Shown: piece by piece, positions 17,802-27,097 of the stretch
Numbering within the stretch: the stretch's first letter is position 1
Layout: every line of letters begins with the position of its first letter
Assembly: GCF_000507245.1 (NCBI RefSeq)
Contig: NC_023035.1
Span: forward strand, 2,523,570 to 2,587,569
Reading direction: 5' to 3'
Origin: Salinispira pacifica
Lineage (GTDB): Bacteria > Spirochaetota > Spirochaetia > DSM-27196 > Salinispiraceae
DNA length: 64,000 nucleotides
Made by a program: the position numbers and the translations under genes
Notes under the pieces: model-generated
The model's input: only the letters and a program-made list of their open reading frames with translations
Databases searched by the model: none
Told to the model about the DNA's origin: nothing

Positions 17802-19202
17802 TCAACCGCTTTCAACCTGCACGTCCAGCCACCTACCTTTAAGAAAACCTGCAATCATGATCCCCGCATGGAATATCTGGTACAGCCCGAAGCTCAGCCA
17901 TGCCAGCTGGATGGTGTCGGGAAAGAGATGCCGCATGAGCAGAGTTAACCCCAGGATGAACAGAACGTTGGTAGTGAACTCGCTGGCAAGCACATAGCGT
18001 CCGTATCCGTTGGAAATAAACACCATCTCGAAAGAATACCCAAGTGACTCCATGAAATAAAACGGAAGAAAGAAGGTCAGGGCTGTGGTTATCACCGCCA
18101 CCGTGGATGGATCTGAAGAAAAGATTCCCGCAATCCGGTAGCGCAGGAGAAATGTGAACAGCGCCACCAGCACGGCAATTCCTGCGGCCACAGCCCCGGA
18201 AGCTGCGATATATTTCCCGGCGCTTTGTTTTTCGCCGCGGCCCAGGGCATTCCCTGCAAGAATTCCGGCGCTCCGGGCGAATCCTCCGATGATTGTTTTA
18301 TTCAGCCGGTAGAATGAAAATACTGCATGGGTTGCCGCAAGAAAAAGTGGTGAATAATCCTCAATAATCGTCTGATATGTCATAAAAATGCCCAGAGCAA
18401 TGATATTCTGTACTGCCGGAGGCAAAGCCACCCGCACAATATCTTTCTGCAGCCTGGTGCTGAGATGCCTGAAGCTGAACAGCCGGTACTCTGTTCGGTA
18501 TCCCCGGGTAAGAACCACAACTATCAGAAATACTGCTGCGAAACTGAATGCCAGCACGGTTCCCAGGGCAGCCCCCCGGATTCCCATGGCCGGCAGACCG
18601 AACTTCCCGAAAATAAAAATATAGTTGAGGATGATATTCAGGACGTTGCTGAGAATACCTGACCACATCACATAGGAGGTTTTGTTGATGGCCGAGAAGA
18701 AGCCCTGAACCGCAAAGAATATCCCGGTGGGGATGAGGGCAAAGCGCATCATTGAAATATACTGAATGGTTAACTCCAGGATTTCGGGGGTTTCAATCAT
18801 CCCCGAAAGGACCGGCCGGGCGAGAAAACTGGCGGAGATGGCCAAGGTTCCCGCAACAAGAGCTGCTACCATTCCGTTGTCCAATGCTTCGCCGGTAATA
18901 TGCCGGGACTCCAGGCTGTTAATGTCCTGACGGCCGAATCTTCGTGCGGTTATCGCCTGAATTCCGTTTGAAAGAGGCCAGAGAAAAGTATTGAGCATCC
19001 AGGTGAAAAGTCCCGCTATGCCGATTGCCGCCAGCTCAAAACTGTTTTCCCCGAAGTGTCCAAGCATTGCGCTGTCCACTATCTGATGGAGATAGTGGGT
19101 CAGTCTGCCGAATAAAAGGGGTATTCCCAGGGCCACAACCTGACCGACCGGATGTCCGCCGGAGCGGAAGAACTCCCCGGCCTGTCCTCTTGAAAGCTTC
19201 AC
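17802..19202 (-). CDS. MATE-family multidrug/cation exporter
   Basis: An inner-membrane protein of about 466 residues with twelve hydrophobic segments in two related halves, characteristic of MATE antiporters that export drugs or metabolites against sodium or protons. Seen features: GIPLLFGRLTHYLHQIVDSAMLG in helix 1, PLSNGIQAITARRFGRQD in the loop between helices 2 and 3, and AGILAGNALGRGEKQSAGKY in the second half. The start is taken as GTG at 19202, which has AGGAG seven bases upstream; an in-frame ATG at 19289 would add 29 polar residues not expected in the family. Substrate cannot be told from sequence. Confidence 0.87.
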   Translation of the reverse strand: MKLSRGQAGEFFRSGGHPVGQVVALGIPLLFGRLTHYLHQIVDSAMLGHFGENSFELAAIGIAGLFTWMLNTFLWPLSNGIQAITARRFGRQDINSLESRHITGEALDNGMVAALVAGTLAISASFLARPVLSGMIETPEILELTIQYISMMRFALIPTGIFFAVQGFFSAINKTSYVMWSGILSNVLNIILNYIFIFGKFGLPAMGIRGAALGTVLAFSFAAVFLIVVVLTRGYRTEYRLFSFRHLSTRLQKDIVRVALPPAVQNIIALGIFMTYQTIIEDYSPLFLAATHAVFSFYRLNKTIIGGFARSAGILAGNALGRGEKQSAGKYIAASGAVAAGIAVLVALFTFLLRYRIAGIFSSDPSTVAVITTALTFFLPFYFMESLGYSFEMVFISNGYGRYVLASEFTTNVLFILGLTLLMRHLFPDTIQLAWLSFGLYQIFHAGIMIAGFLKGRWLDVQVESG

Positions 19203-19365
19203 ATTCTCTCCTGAAATTCTCTTCTGAAATTTTGATGTATGCCCGTGGCAGGTCGGTATGCGGCCTGCGGGCCCCGTGGGGGGCTGCAAAGAGTTTTACT
19301 CTACATCAATTCACCGGTGAGGGGAAGCTGCCCCGGGATTTTAGAGGAAGTGTCTGAACAGGATT

Positions 19366-21420
19366 TCAGCCGTTCCTTCGTTCAAAATGGACGGTATTCC
19401 AATGCTTCATCCAAACCTGCAATGCAGTACGATCCATGGGACGGGCATGCAGAAACCCCTGGATGTGAGTTACTTCAAGTTCCCGAAGCATCCGGTCCTG
19501 TTCTTCATATTCCACCCCTTCGGCAACCGTTTCCATGCCCAAACTCAGGGCCATAGCCTGAATAGCCCGGATAATTTCCCTTGAGTGGGTGCTTTCCTGC
19601 ATGGATGCAATAAAGCTACGGTCAATTTTAAGAGTATCGATGTTGAAGCGATGCAGATAGCTCAAACTGCTGTATCCTGTACCGAAATCGTCAAGGGAAA
19701 GACGAATGCCCATATTTTTCAGAAGGGTGAGATTTTGCTTCACCATCTCATTGTCTTCAATGAGCATGGATTCGGTGATTTCCAGCTCAAGCTGGGACAT
19801 GTCGGCGGCGGTCTTTGCAAGAATATTACTGATTACGGGAATGAAATTCTGACTATGAAGGTTTACCGGACTGATATTGAATGAGAGGGCAAGACGATTT
19901 TCATTGCCGTGATTCAGTTCTCTCAGTTCCTGGATATCCGAGGCGGCAATATGAAAAAGATATTCTGACAGTTCTGCGATAATTCCGATTTCTTCGGCAA
20001 GAGGAATAAATTCCTCGGGAGAGACTTCCCCGAATTCCGGAGAGAACCAACGGGCCAGGGCTTCAACCTTTGTGACTTTTCTGCTGTCTGCCCTGATAAT
20101 GGGCTGAAAATGCAGGGTCAGTTCCTGCCGTGAAACTGCAGATCGCAACTCCTCGGCCAGTCTGTAGCGTTTCCTGATATCTTCATGTCCCTGTTTATCG
20201 TAGCGGATGGTGGTTCCTCCGCCCCGGCTCTTACTTACCGATAGAGCAAGCTCCAGATTGCGGATAATTGACTCCGCCGGATCTGTACCAACCCGCGAGC
20301 CCGAAAACCGGCTCCGGCTTTTTCTCCCCCTTCCAGGTCCTTCATGATCAGATGTTTGGGACAGTTCGTTGGGTAAATGGGAAAGATAGGCGGTGTAACT
20401 GATGTTCAGGCTCAATCGGATCAACTGATTCATGAGAATAAACCCTTTCAGAGCACTCTGATGAAGCATTTCCGCCACGGCTTTGGGATCGGGGTCGTCG
20501 GAAGGAAAGGATAGAATAAAGTCCGTGCCCCCGAACCGGCCCAGGAACCCGTCTTTGGGAATGAGGGTCTCACAGCGCCGGGCAAACAGCCGCAGCATTT
20601 CATCCCCTGCCGTATAGCCGTAATTATCATTAATCTGCCTGAATCGGTGGATGGAAATAAAGAGGGTAAAGAAGGGCGTCCCTTTCTTCCGGCTTCGTCG
20701 TGCAGTCTCATTCAAAAGGGTTCGAATGTAATGGCGGTTAGGCAGTCCGGTGAGATCATCATAATAGGCCACAGCCTCCAGCCTGGATGTGGTTTGTTTG
20801 AAACCGAACACCACGGAACCGGTGAGAGAGCTGATGAGAATATAAAGAACAAATACTCTCAGGAGAAAATCCGCTTCAAGATGTGCGCGAATGGGTGCCG
20901 TGGGGAATGCAATGGCAAAAACAAACAGCAGAGCAAACAGTGTCTGGGTAAACAGTGCCCAACGGATATTCAGAAAATAAAACAGGATGATGGGGCCGAG
21001 AAAAATATAGAGAATGCCGTACCCGTTATATCCGCCGGTTATCATGGCATAGGTGAGAGCCAGAATCACACTCAGAGCGGATATCTGGATGCTTGCATCC
21101 AGCCGGTTACCCCGGTGATATATGATCATTGCAGCTATTTGACCAGTTGTGGCAAAAATCAGCACCGCAGAGGCCAGGTATGAACCGGCCGCTGCAACTG
21201 ATATGGCAAGGGGCAGGAAGATCACCAGCCCCAGGAAGGCCATGATATGAATAAGCAGGATTTTGCCCCGAATAAACAATGGAAGGGCGCTGGAAAGACC
21301 CTGATACCTGAGGAAACGCTGAACTGAGAATGCAAATCGCTGGAACAAATTCATGGGCACACTTCCAATCATAGTACAGGTGATGAAGAAAAAGAAGGGA
21401 AATTTTGCCGTATTCTCCAT
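19366..21420 (-). CDS. Membrane EAL phosphodiesterase with degenerate GGDEF domain
   Basis: Probable c-di-GMP phosphodiesterase. About six membrane helices span residues 45-205, then a GGDEF domain (220-400) and an EAL domain (420-670). The GGDEF signature reads GGTDF (297-301), so cyclase activity is unlikely and the domain may only bind GTP. The EAL site looks complete: EAL 453-455, then SFNIS, ELEITES, SLDDFGTGYSS, LKIDRSFI, AEGVE and HIQGF. A basic, Arg/Ser-rich insert (about 355-378) lies inside the GGDEF domain. Start 21420 is the longest; ATG 21354 (MNLFQRF) has GGAAG upstream and is an equally good choice. The promoter region is shared with the divergent fatty-acid operon. Confidence 0.9.
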   Translation of the reverse strand: MENTAKFPFFFFITCTMIGSVPMNLFQRFAFSVQRFLRYQGLSSALPLFIRGKILLIHIMAFLGLVIFLPLAISVAAAGSYLASAVLIFATTGQIAAMIIYHRGNRLDASIQISALSVILALTYAMITGGYNGYGILYIFLGPIILFYFLNIRWALFTQTLFALLFVFAIAFPTAPIRAHLEADFLLRVFVLYILISSLTGSVVFGFKQTTSRLEAVAYYDDLTGLPNRHYIRTLLNETARRSRKKGTPFFTLFISIHRFRQINDNYGYTAGDEMLRLFARRCETLIPKDGFLGRFGGTDFILSFPSDDPDPKAVAEMLHQSALKGFILMNQLIRLSLNISYTAYLSHLPNELSQTSDHEGPGRGRKSRSRFSGSRVGTDPAESIIRNLELALSVSKSRGGGTTIRYDKQGHEDIRKRYRLAEELRSAVSRQELTLHFQPIIRADSRKVTKVEALARWFSPEFGEVSPEEFIPLAEEIGIIAELSEYLFHIAASDIQELRELNHGNENRLALSFNISPVNLHSQNFIPVISNILAKTAADMSQLELEITESMLIEDNEMVKQNLTLLKNMGIRLSLDDFGTGYSSLSYLHRFNIDTLKIDRSFIASMQESTHSREIIRAIQAMALSLGMETVAEGVEYEEQDRMLRELEVTHIQGFLHARPMDRTALQVWMKHWNTVHFERRNG

Positions 21421-21435
21421 TACAGCCGTATTGCT

Positions 21436-21506
21436 GAATAGCTGTTCATTTTTTTCTTGCTAAATCCTGAGTGTGGTTGTAAGATTTAATTACTGAACAG
21501 CAATTC
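21436..21506 (+). promoter_or_regulatory. Promoter of the beta-oxidation operon with inverted operator-like pair
   Basis: A sigma-70-like promoter TTGCTA (21457-21462), 17-bp spacer, TAAGAT (21480-21485) points to the acyl-CoA ligase gene. It is flanked by two inverted copies of a 13-bp element: GAATAGCTGTTCA at 21436-21448, and its inverse TGAACAGCAATTC at 21494-21506 (12 of 13 positions identical after inversion). The downstream copy covers the expected transcription start, a common place for a repressor. The factor is unknown; fatty-acid regulators of FadR or TetR type are the usual candidates. Read by eye, not tested. Confidence 0.5.
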
Positions 21507-21523
21507 ATTATTCGGAGGATTTT

Positions 21524-23290
21524 ATGAATCAAACGTTTACCACCCTTCCAGAACTATTCAAGCATGCCACAACGTCCTTCAGCCTTGAAAAGGCCCTCAT
21601 GTATCCTGAAGGCGACTCATGGAGAACCTATTCAAGCGAACACTTCAGGAATCAGGTTCGATGGCTGGCGCTGGGTATGAGTGATATGGGGGTAAAAGAA
21701 GGAGACAGTGTGGGAATTCTTGCACCGTCCTCCCCGGAATGGATAATTCTGGACCTTGCCACAGTAAGTCTGGGGGCAGTAAGCGTTCCCCTCTTCAAAA
21801 AGATCAGTCTTGAAAGCCTCACCCATGAAATTTCCGACTCAAAAATGAAGTATCTTTTTATCGGAAACCTTGAAGAGCTGCCCCACATTAAAGCAACACA
21901 TAAGCATTTGAAAGAACAGATCACCTTCGGTAAGAGCTTCCCGAACGAGCGGTTCAATGCACTTATTGCCAAAGGGCGGGAAATGGATACCAAGAATCCT
22001 GAGCTCTTCGATTCATTTGCGTCAAAAATCAAAGAGGATCAGCTTGCCACAATTATATACACCAGCGGAAGCACCGGACTTCCCAAAGGAGTGAAGCTCA
22101 CTCATAGAAATATTGTCAGCCAGGTGCACGCCAGCTCCCAGCGGTTCAAGACAGTTCCGGGAGATCGGGTTCTTTCCGCCCTTCCCCTTGCCCATATTTT
22201 TGAGCGGATGGTGATGTATTTTTACATTTCATCGGGACTTCCCATTTATTTCGCCGATGATCCCCAAATGCTGGGGGTGTATGCCAAGACAGTGAGTCCC
22301 ACAATCATGACGGTTGTTCCCAGAATTCTGGAGAAGGTGTACATGAAAATGCGGGAAGGTGCGTTTGAAAAAACCGGTGTGGCCGGGGCAATAGCCAGAA
22401 CCGGATTCGTACGGGCTGAAAAGAAAAAACCCGGTACCGCCGCCAAAGGCCCTCTGGGTATGATATTCGACAAACTGCTATATAAAAAATTCCGGGCAGC
22501 CATGGGCGGAAAATTGCGAATAGCCATATCCGGATCGGCAAAACTGTCACCGGAGATTGCCTCCTTTTTCGTAAATTGCGATCTTCAGGTGTATGAAGGA
22601 TACGGGCTCACCGAGGCCAGCCCGGTAATTGCGGTGAATTATCCCGGCCATAGAAAAATCGGATCTGTGGGCCCCCTCTTTCCGGGGATAGAAGTGAAGG
22701 TTAGCGGAGAAGGTGAAGTTCTGGCCAGAGGCCCCAATATTATGCAGGGATATCACAACCGGCCGGATGCCACCGCAGAGGTGATCGACGAGGAAGGCTG
22801 GCTTCACACAGGAGACCTGGGCAGCTACGAGGACGGCTACCTGACCATCACCGGACGGAAAAAGGAACTGTTCAAGAAATCCACCGGCGAATATGTGCCT
22901 CCGGTACCTCTTGAACAGGAACTGGTGCAGATGCCCGGAATCGATACCGCCGTGGTTGTTGCGGATAACCGGACATTTGTTACGGCGCTCATATTTCCCG
23001 AGTATGAAAAGCTTCCGACGCTTAAATCGGAGGCGGGGATGGAAGATGTGAAGGATGATGAGTTTCTGGAAAGCGACTACTTCCGCCAGCAGATTCACGA
23101 ATATCTTCAGGAAATGAATAAGCATCATCACCATTGTGAACACATCGCCGATTTCCGGATTATCCATAGCCAGGCTAGCATTGAAGATGGCGAACTCACC
23201 CCCACTATGAAGGTGCGGCGCTTCGCCATTGAAAAGAAATACGGAGACCTTATTGAGGAAATGTACAAGACACCTCACTCCTGGAAATAA
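21524..23290 (+). CDS. fadD: Long-chain acyl-CoA synthetase (AMP-forming)
   Basis: Activates fatty acids to acyl-CoA through an acyl-adenylate. The ATP loop is TIIYTSGSTGLPKGVKLTHRN; further motifs are VYEGYGLTEASPVIAVN and the hinge-type GWLHTGDLGSYEDGYLTITGRKKELF. The 588-residue length and an insert around residues 280-325 fit the FAA1/FadD15-like group used by many spirochaetes and actinobacteria. The ribosome site CGGAGG is strong. First gene of an operon with thiolase, a hydratase/dehydrogenase fusion and an acyl-CoA dehydrogenase, so a role in fatty-acid uptake and degradation is likely; membrane lipid use of exogenous fatty acids is also possible. Confidence 0.93.
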   Translation: MNQTFTTLPELFKHATTSFSLEKALMYPEGDSWRTYSSEHFRNQVRWLALGMSDMGVKEGDSVGILAPSSPEWIILDLATVSLGAVSVPLFKKISLESLTHEISDSKMKYLFIGNLEELPHIKATHKHLKEQITFGKSFPNERFNALIAKGREMDTKNPELFDSFASKIKEDQLATIIYTSGSTGLPKGVKLTHRNIVSQVHASSQRFKTVPGDRVLSALPLAHIFERMVMYFYISSGLPIYFADDPQMLGVYAKTVSPTIMTVVPRILEKVYMKMREGAFEKTGVAGAIARTGFVRAEKKKPGTAAKGPLGMIFDKLLYKKFRAAMGGKLRIAISGSAKLSPEIASFFVNCDLQVYEGYGLTEASPVIAVNYPGHRKIGSVGPLFPGIEVKVSGEGEVLARGPNIMQGYHNRPDATAEVIDEEGWLHTGDLGSYEDGYLTITGRKKELFKKSTGEYVPPVPLEQELVQMPGIDTAVVVADNRTFVTALIFPEYEKLPTLKSEAGMEDVKDDEFLESDYFRQQIHEYLQEMNKHHHHCEHIADFRIIHSQASIEDGELTPTMKVRRFAIEKKYGDLIEEMYKTPHSWK

Positions 23291-23321
23291 CTTCTAAGAT
23301 CTGCAGAAAAAGGAGAATTCA

Positions 23322-24620
23322 ATGAATCAATCTCGAGAGCGAATTGCCATTGTGGATGGAATCAGAACGCCAATGGCAAAAGCAGGAACAGTTCTGAAAA
23401 ATACCCAGGCGGACGATATGGGAGCATTCATCGTCCGCCAGCTTCTGGAACGGAACAGCATCGAACCGGAAGAATTCGACGAGGTGATCATCGGCAACGT
23501 GGCCCAGCCGGCTCATGCGGCCAACATCGCCAGAGTAATTGCCCTGAAAGCGGGAATGCCCAATTCAACCCCGGCATACACGGTTCACCGGAATTGTGCC
23601 AGCGGTATGGAGAGCATTACTACGGCGGCAAGCAAACTGCTCACCGGAGAAGGTGATATCTATCTTGCCGGCGGAACTGAAAGCATGTCCAACATTCCAC
23701 TGATGTTCAACAAAGAGTTCACCTCATTTATAAACCGCCTTTCCGCTTCAAAAACGTTTTCACAGAAACTGAAAACCCTCTTTTCCTTCCGGATGAAAAT
23801 GCTCCGTCCGGAAATCGGGGTAATTCACGGACTCACCGATCCGGTAAGCGGTCTCATCATGGGGCTCACCGCCGAAAATCTGGCCAAGGAGTTCTCCATC
23901 AGCCGCAAGGAACAGGATGAGCTGGCCCTCCTGAGTCATCAGAGGGCAGTCCAGGCAGCCAAAGAGAACAAGCTGGAAGGGGAGATTATCCCCATGCCCC
24001 TCATGCCTGAGTACAGCACTATCGTGGAGCAGGATTCAGGCCCCCGGGAGAACCAGAGCATGAAGGCCCTGGGCAAACTCAGACCATACTTCGATAAGAA
24101 AAACGGCACGGTTACCGTTGGCAATTCCTGCCCGATTACCGATGGTGCTGCGGCGGTAATCCTGATGCGGGAAAGCGATGCCAAAAAACGGGGCCTCACC
24201 CCTCTGGGATACATCAAAGACTGGGCGTATGCGGGTCTTGAACCCGAACGGATGGGCCTCGGACCCACCTATGCAACGGCGAAACTCTTCAAGAAAACCG
24301 GAACCAAATTATCAGAAATTGATTACATCGAGATGAACGAGGCGTTTGCCGCTCAGATTATCGCCAATGAAAGAGCCTTTGCCAGCAAGGATTTCGCTTC
24401 AAAGTATCTTGGAATGGATGAAGCTTTGGGTGAAATTGACCGGAATAAGATGAACCTCCAGGGCGGAGCCATTGCCCTTGGCCATCCTGTGGGAACCACC
24501 GGAACAAGAATTACGGTTCACACCCTTCGGGAACTGCGGCGGCAGGGCAAACAGAAGGGGCTGGCCACGCTCTGTATCGGCGGAGGTCAGGGAGCATCCC
24601 TCCTTCTCGAGGTGGAATGA
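23322..24620 (+). CDS. fadI: Acetyl-CoA C-acyltransferase (thiolase)
   Basis: Last step of beta-oxidation: thiolytic cleavage of 3-ketoacyl-CoA to acetyl-CoA. Catalytic residues are visible: nucleophile Cys92 in HRNCASGMES, His388 in GGAIALGHPVGTTGTR and Cys418 in CIGGGQGAS. Length 432 is closer to FadI (long-chain) than to the 390-residue acetoacetyl-CoA thiolases, and a loop insert around 140-175 (RLSASKTFSQKLKTLFSF) resembles the FadI membrane/partner loop. AAGGAG lies ahead of the ATG, 31 bp after fadD. The next gene, the FadJ-like fusion, would be its partner. Confidence 0.92.
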   Translation: MNQSRERIAIVDGIRTPMAKAGTVLKNTQADDMGAFIVRQLLERNSIEPEEFDEVIIGNVAQPAHAANIARVIALKAGMPNSTPAYTVHRNCASGMESITTAASKLLTGEGDIYLAGGTESMSNIPLMFNKEFTSFINRLSASKTFSQKLKTLFSFRMKMLRPEIGVIHGLTDPVSGLIMGLTAENLAKEFSISRKEQDELALLSHQRAVQAAKENKLEGEIIPMPLMPEYSTIVEQDSGPRENQSMKALGKLRPYFDKKNGTVTVGNSCPITDGAAAVILMRESDAKKRGLTPLGYIKDWAYAGLEPERMGLGPTYATAKLFKKTGTKLSEIDYIEMNEAFAAQIIANERAFASKDFASKYLGMDEALGEIDRNKMNLQGGAIALGHPVGTTGTRITVHTLRELRRQGKQKGLATLCIGGGQGASLLLEVE

Positions 24621-24643
24621 TTGCACCGAAACGAATACACGAC

Positions 24644-24659
24644 TGTATTTCAAAATACA
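24644..24659. promoter_or_regulatory. 16-bp palindrome in thiolase-fadJ gap
   Basis: TGTATTT (24644-24650), two bases, then its exact inverse AAATACA (24653-24659), in the 79-bp gap before the fusion gene. It may be a binding site or a weak RNA hairpin; A/T richness makes a chance origin possible. Confidence 0.3.
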
Positions 24660-24699
24660 CTGCTCGGCCAAAACAATTTGAAAGAAAGAGGTTAGAACC

Positions 24700-26997
24700 A
24701 TGAAAGGCTATTTCAGCTATTCAGAACAGGACGGTGTCGCCCGCCTCACCCTCGATTTGGAGGGGAAACCGGTGAACTTGCTCAGCTCGGACGTGATGGC
24801 AGCTTTGGATGAAAAATTCAGGGAGCTGGAGAGCCGAACCGATCTGCATCTGCTGATCATCGACAGCAATAAAAAAGGTATTTTCATCGCAGGTGCAGAC
24901 ATCAAGGAAATTCAGGGCATTACCCGTGAAGAAGAGGCGTATGAAAAAGCAAAAGGAGGACAGGATGTTCTCAACCGGCTGGAGATGATGCCATTCCCCA
25001 GTATTGCGTATATTAACGGCGCATGCATGGGAGGGGGCACCGAACTGGCCCTTGCCTGCACCTTCCGTCTCACAAGTGATGATGCAAAAACCAAGATTGC
25101 CCTTCCTGAAGTGAACCTGGGAATCATGCCGGGATTCGGCGGCACCCAGCGCCTCCCCCGTTTGGTGGATATTTCCCAGGCTCTCCCCATGATCCTCACC
25201 GGGAAACCCCAGGACGGAAAAAAAGCGGAAAAAATCGGTCTTTCGGACCGGGTGATTCCCCACGGGTACAGCGAATTCTTTCTGAATGAATTTGCATCGA
25301 AAATTCGGGGGGTGGTGGAGAAACAGCGTTCATCCTTTCCTTCGGGGGGTACAACCAATCCTGCCGACGGATCAGGCTATTTGAAAACCTTGAACAGCCG
25401 GAGAAAGTGGCTGAATGAGATCCGAAAGCAGGCCTACGGTTTGATCCGGCCGGTAAAACGGGGAAAGATCCAGAGTCCCGCATACGGCTGGTTCCTGAAT
25501 AAAACGGCCCTGGGGCGGAGCATGGCCCTGAACAACGCAAAGAAGTCGGTACTGGCCAAAACCCAGGGCAATTACCCGGCTCCTCTGGAAGCGATTTCCA
25601 CCATCCACAACACCCTGGGAGGTAATTTCGCCAAGGGGCTGATTTATGAAGCCAGGAAGTTCGGAAAACTGGCCGCCTCGGATATCAGCAAAAATCTGAT
25701 TCAGATCTACTTTCTCACCGAAGAAAACAAGAAACTTCCCGATCCCGAACATGTTCCCGGCGCGGGAGCCAAAGCTGGAAGTGCCGATCTGCCGGAAACC
25801 ATCGGGAATACCGGAGTGCTTGGCGCGGGAGTTATGGGCGGAGGCATAGCCTGGCTGTTCAGCAAGGCCGGATATGATGTCGCCCTGAAAGATATTTCCT
25901 GGGATGCGGTGCAAAAAGGGTTTGACGCCGCAAAGAAAATCTACGGCCAGCTGAAAAAACGGCGAAAACTCAGCAGCCGAGAGGTAAACCTGGGCATGCA
26001 TCGAATCAGCGGAACCTTGGATTATGAGAGTTTTGTTCGCGCTGACATTGTTGTGGAAGCGGTGGTGGAAAAAATGTCGGTAAAGCAGGCGGTTCTCTCG
26101 GAGCTGGAGGAAAACGTTCCGGAGAATTCAATTATCGCCAGCAACACATCCAGTCTGTCCATCAATGAAATGGCCAAAGCCTTGAAGAAACCGGAACGGT
26201 TTGCGGGTATGCACTTTTTCAATCCGGTGAACCGGATGCCCCTGGTTGAGGTGATCAGCGGCGAGCAGACCGATCCCCGGGCGGCCATTGAAGTAGCCCG
26301 CTTTGCCCTGAAACTGAAGAAGACCCCGGTATTTGTGAAAGACGGACCGGGATTCCTGGTGAACCGCATCCTCATGCCCTACCTGAATGAGGCGGCGTAC
26401 CTTCTCTCCCAAGGCGCCGATGTTGAAGAAACCGACCGGCAGTGGAAAAAGTGGGGTATGCCCATGGGGCCCTACACGCTCATTGATGAGATCGGCATAG
26501 ATGTGGCCAGGAAAGTGGCAAAGATTCTGGAGGACGCGTATCCCGACAGGATGAAGGCCGCACCCATTCTTGAGGGCCTGAAGGATCACCCTCAGCTCCT
26601 TGGGAAAAAGAACAAGCAGGGATTCTATCTCTACAAAAACGGGAAAAAGACTCTCAACCCCGAGATGCAGAGCATCATCAAAAAGCATCAAACCGGCGGC
26701 GGCAGAGTCAGCAGCGAGGATCGAATCTACCGGCCTCTGGTGATGATGGTGAACGAAGCAGTCCGATGTCTGGATGAGGGGGTTGTAGGAACACCCGGTA
26801 TGCTTGACCTGGCCATGATCATGGGAACCGGCTTTCCTCCCTTCAGAGGGGGGGTACTGCGCACCGCCCAGCAGATCGGCCTGAGCACCATGTCGGACAA
26901 GGCCCTTCAGTACAGCAGCAGCATTGACGGACGTTTCACAGCTCCTGAGGGACTGAGCAACAGGGCCAAGAGCAACTCGGCATTTTTCAATATGTAG
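24700..26997 (+). CDS. fadJ: Enoyl-CoA hydratase / 3-hydroxyacyl-CoA dehydrogenase fusion
   Basis: Bifunctional enzyme for the middle two steps of beta-oxidation. The N-terminal crotonase domain (about 1-190) has the oxyanion-hole segment FIAGADIKEI and NGACMGGGTELALAC with the acidic LPEVNLGIMPGFGGTQRLPR. After a basic linker, the dehydrogenase begins at GNTGVLGAGVMGGGIAWLF (NAD loop, near residue 367) with ASNTSSLSINEMA, MHFFNPVNRMPLVEVI and the C-terminal dehydrogenase domain FVKDGPGFLVNRIL. 765 residues is normal for FadJ/FadB. A ribosome site AAGAGG precedes the ATG. Placed between thiolase and acyl-CoA dehydrogenase genes. Confidence 0.93.
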   Translation: MKGYFSYSEQDGVARLTLDLEGKPVNLLSSDVMAALDEKFRELESRTDLHLLIIDSNKKGIFIAGADIKEIQGITREEEAYEKAKGGQDVLNRLEMMPFPSIAYINGACMGGGTELALACTFRLTSDDAKTKIALPEVNLGIMPGFGGTQRLPRLVDISQALPMILTGKPQDGKKAEKIGLSDRVIPHGYSEFFLNEFASKIRGVVEKQRSSFPSGGTTNPADGSGYLKTLNSRRKWLNEIRKQAYGLIRPVKRGKIQSPAYGWFLNKTALGRSMALNNAKKSVLAKTQGNYPAPLEAISTIHNTLGGNFAKGLIYEARKFGKLAASDISKNLIQIYFLTEENKKLPDPEHVPGAGAKAGSADLPETIGNTGVLGAGVMGGGIAWLFSKAGYDVALKDISWDAVQKGFDAAKKIYGQLKKRRKLSSREVNLGMHRISGTLDYESFVRADIVVEAVVEKMSVKQAVLSELEENVPENSIIASNTSSLSINEMAKALKKPERFAGMHFFNPVNRMPLVEVISGEQTDPRAAIEVARFALKLKKTPVFVKDGPGFLVNRILMPYLNEAAYLLSQGADVEETDRQWKKWGMPMGPYTLIDEIGIDVARKVAKILEDAYPDRMKAAPILEGLKDHPQLLGKKNKQGFYLYKNGKKTLNPEMQSIIKKHQTGGGRVSSEDRIYRPLVMMVNEAVRCLDEGVVGTPGMLDLAMIMGTGFPPFRGGVLRTAQQIGLSTMSDKALQYSSSIDGRFTAPEGLSNRAKSNSAFFNM

Positions 26998-27027
26998 CAA
27001 AACGCCGGATTATCCGGCACTGAAATA

Positions 27028-27061
27028 GATCCGGCAGGGGAGAACCCCCTTGCCGGGGATC
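27028..27061 (+). other. Intercistronic hairpin between fadJ and acyl-CoA dehydrogenase
   Basis: GATCC-GGCA-GGGG can pair with CCCC-TTGCC-GGGATC with two small bulges, giving a strong stem of about 13 pairs. A second small hairpin (GCCGGA-TTA-TCCGGC, 27003-27017) lies just upstream. There is no T-run, so transcript processing or stability control is more likely than termination. Confidence 0.45.
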
Positions 27062-27097
27062 TAAAGAAAACATGACAATCAGTAAGGAGTACAGAGC

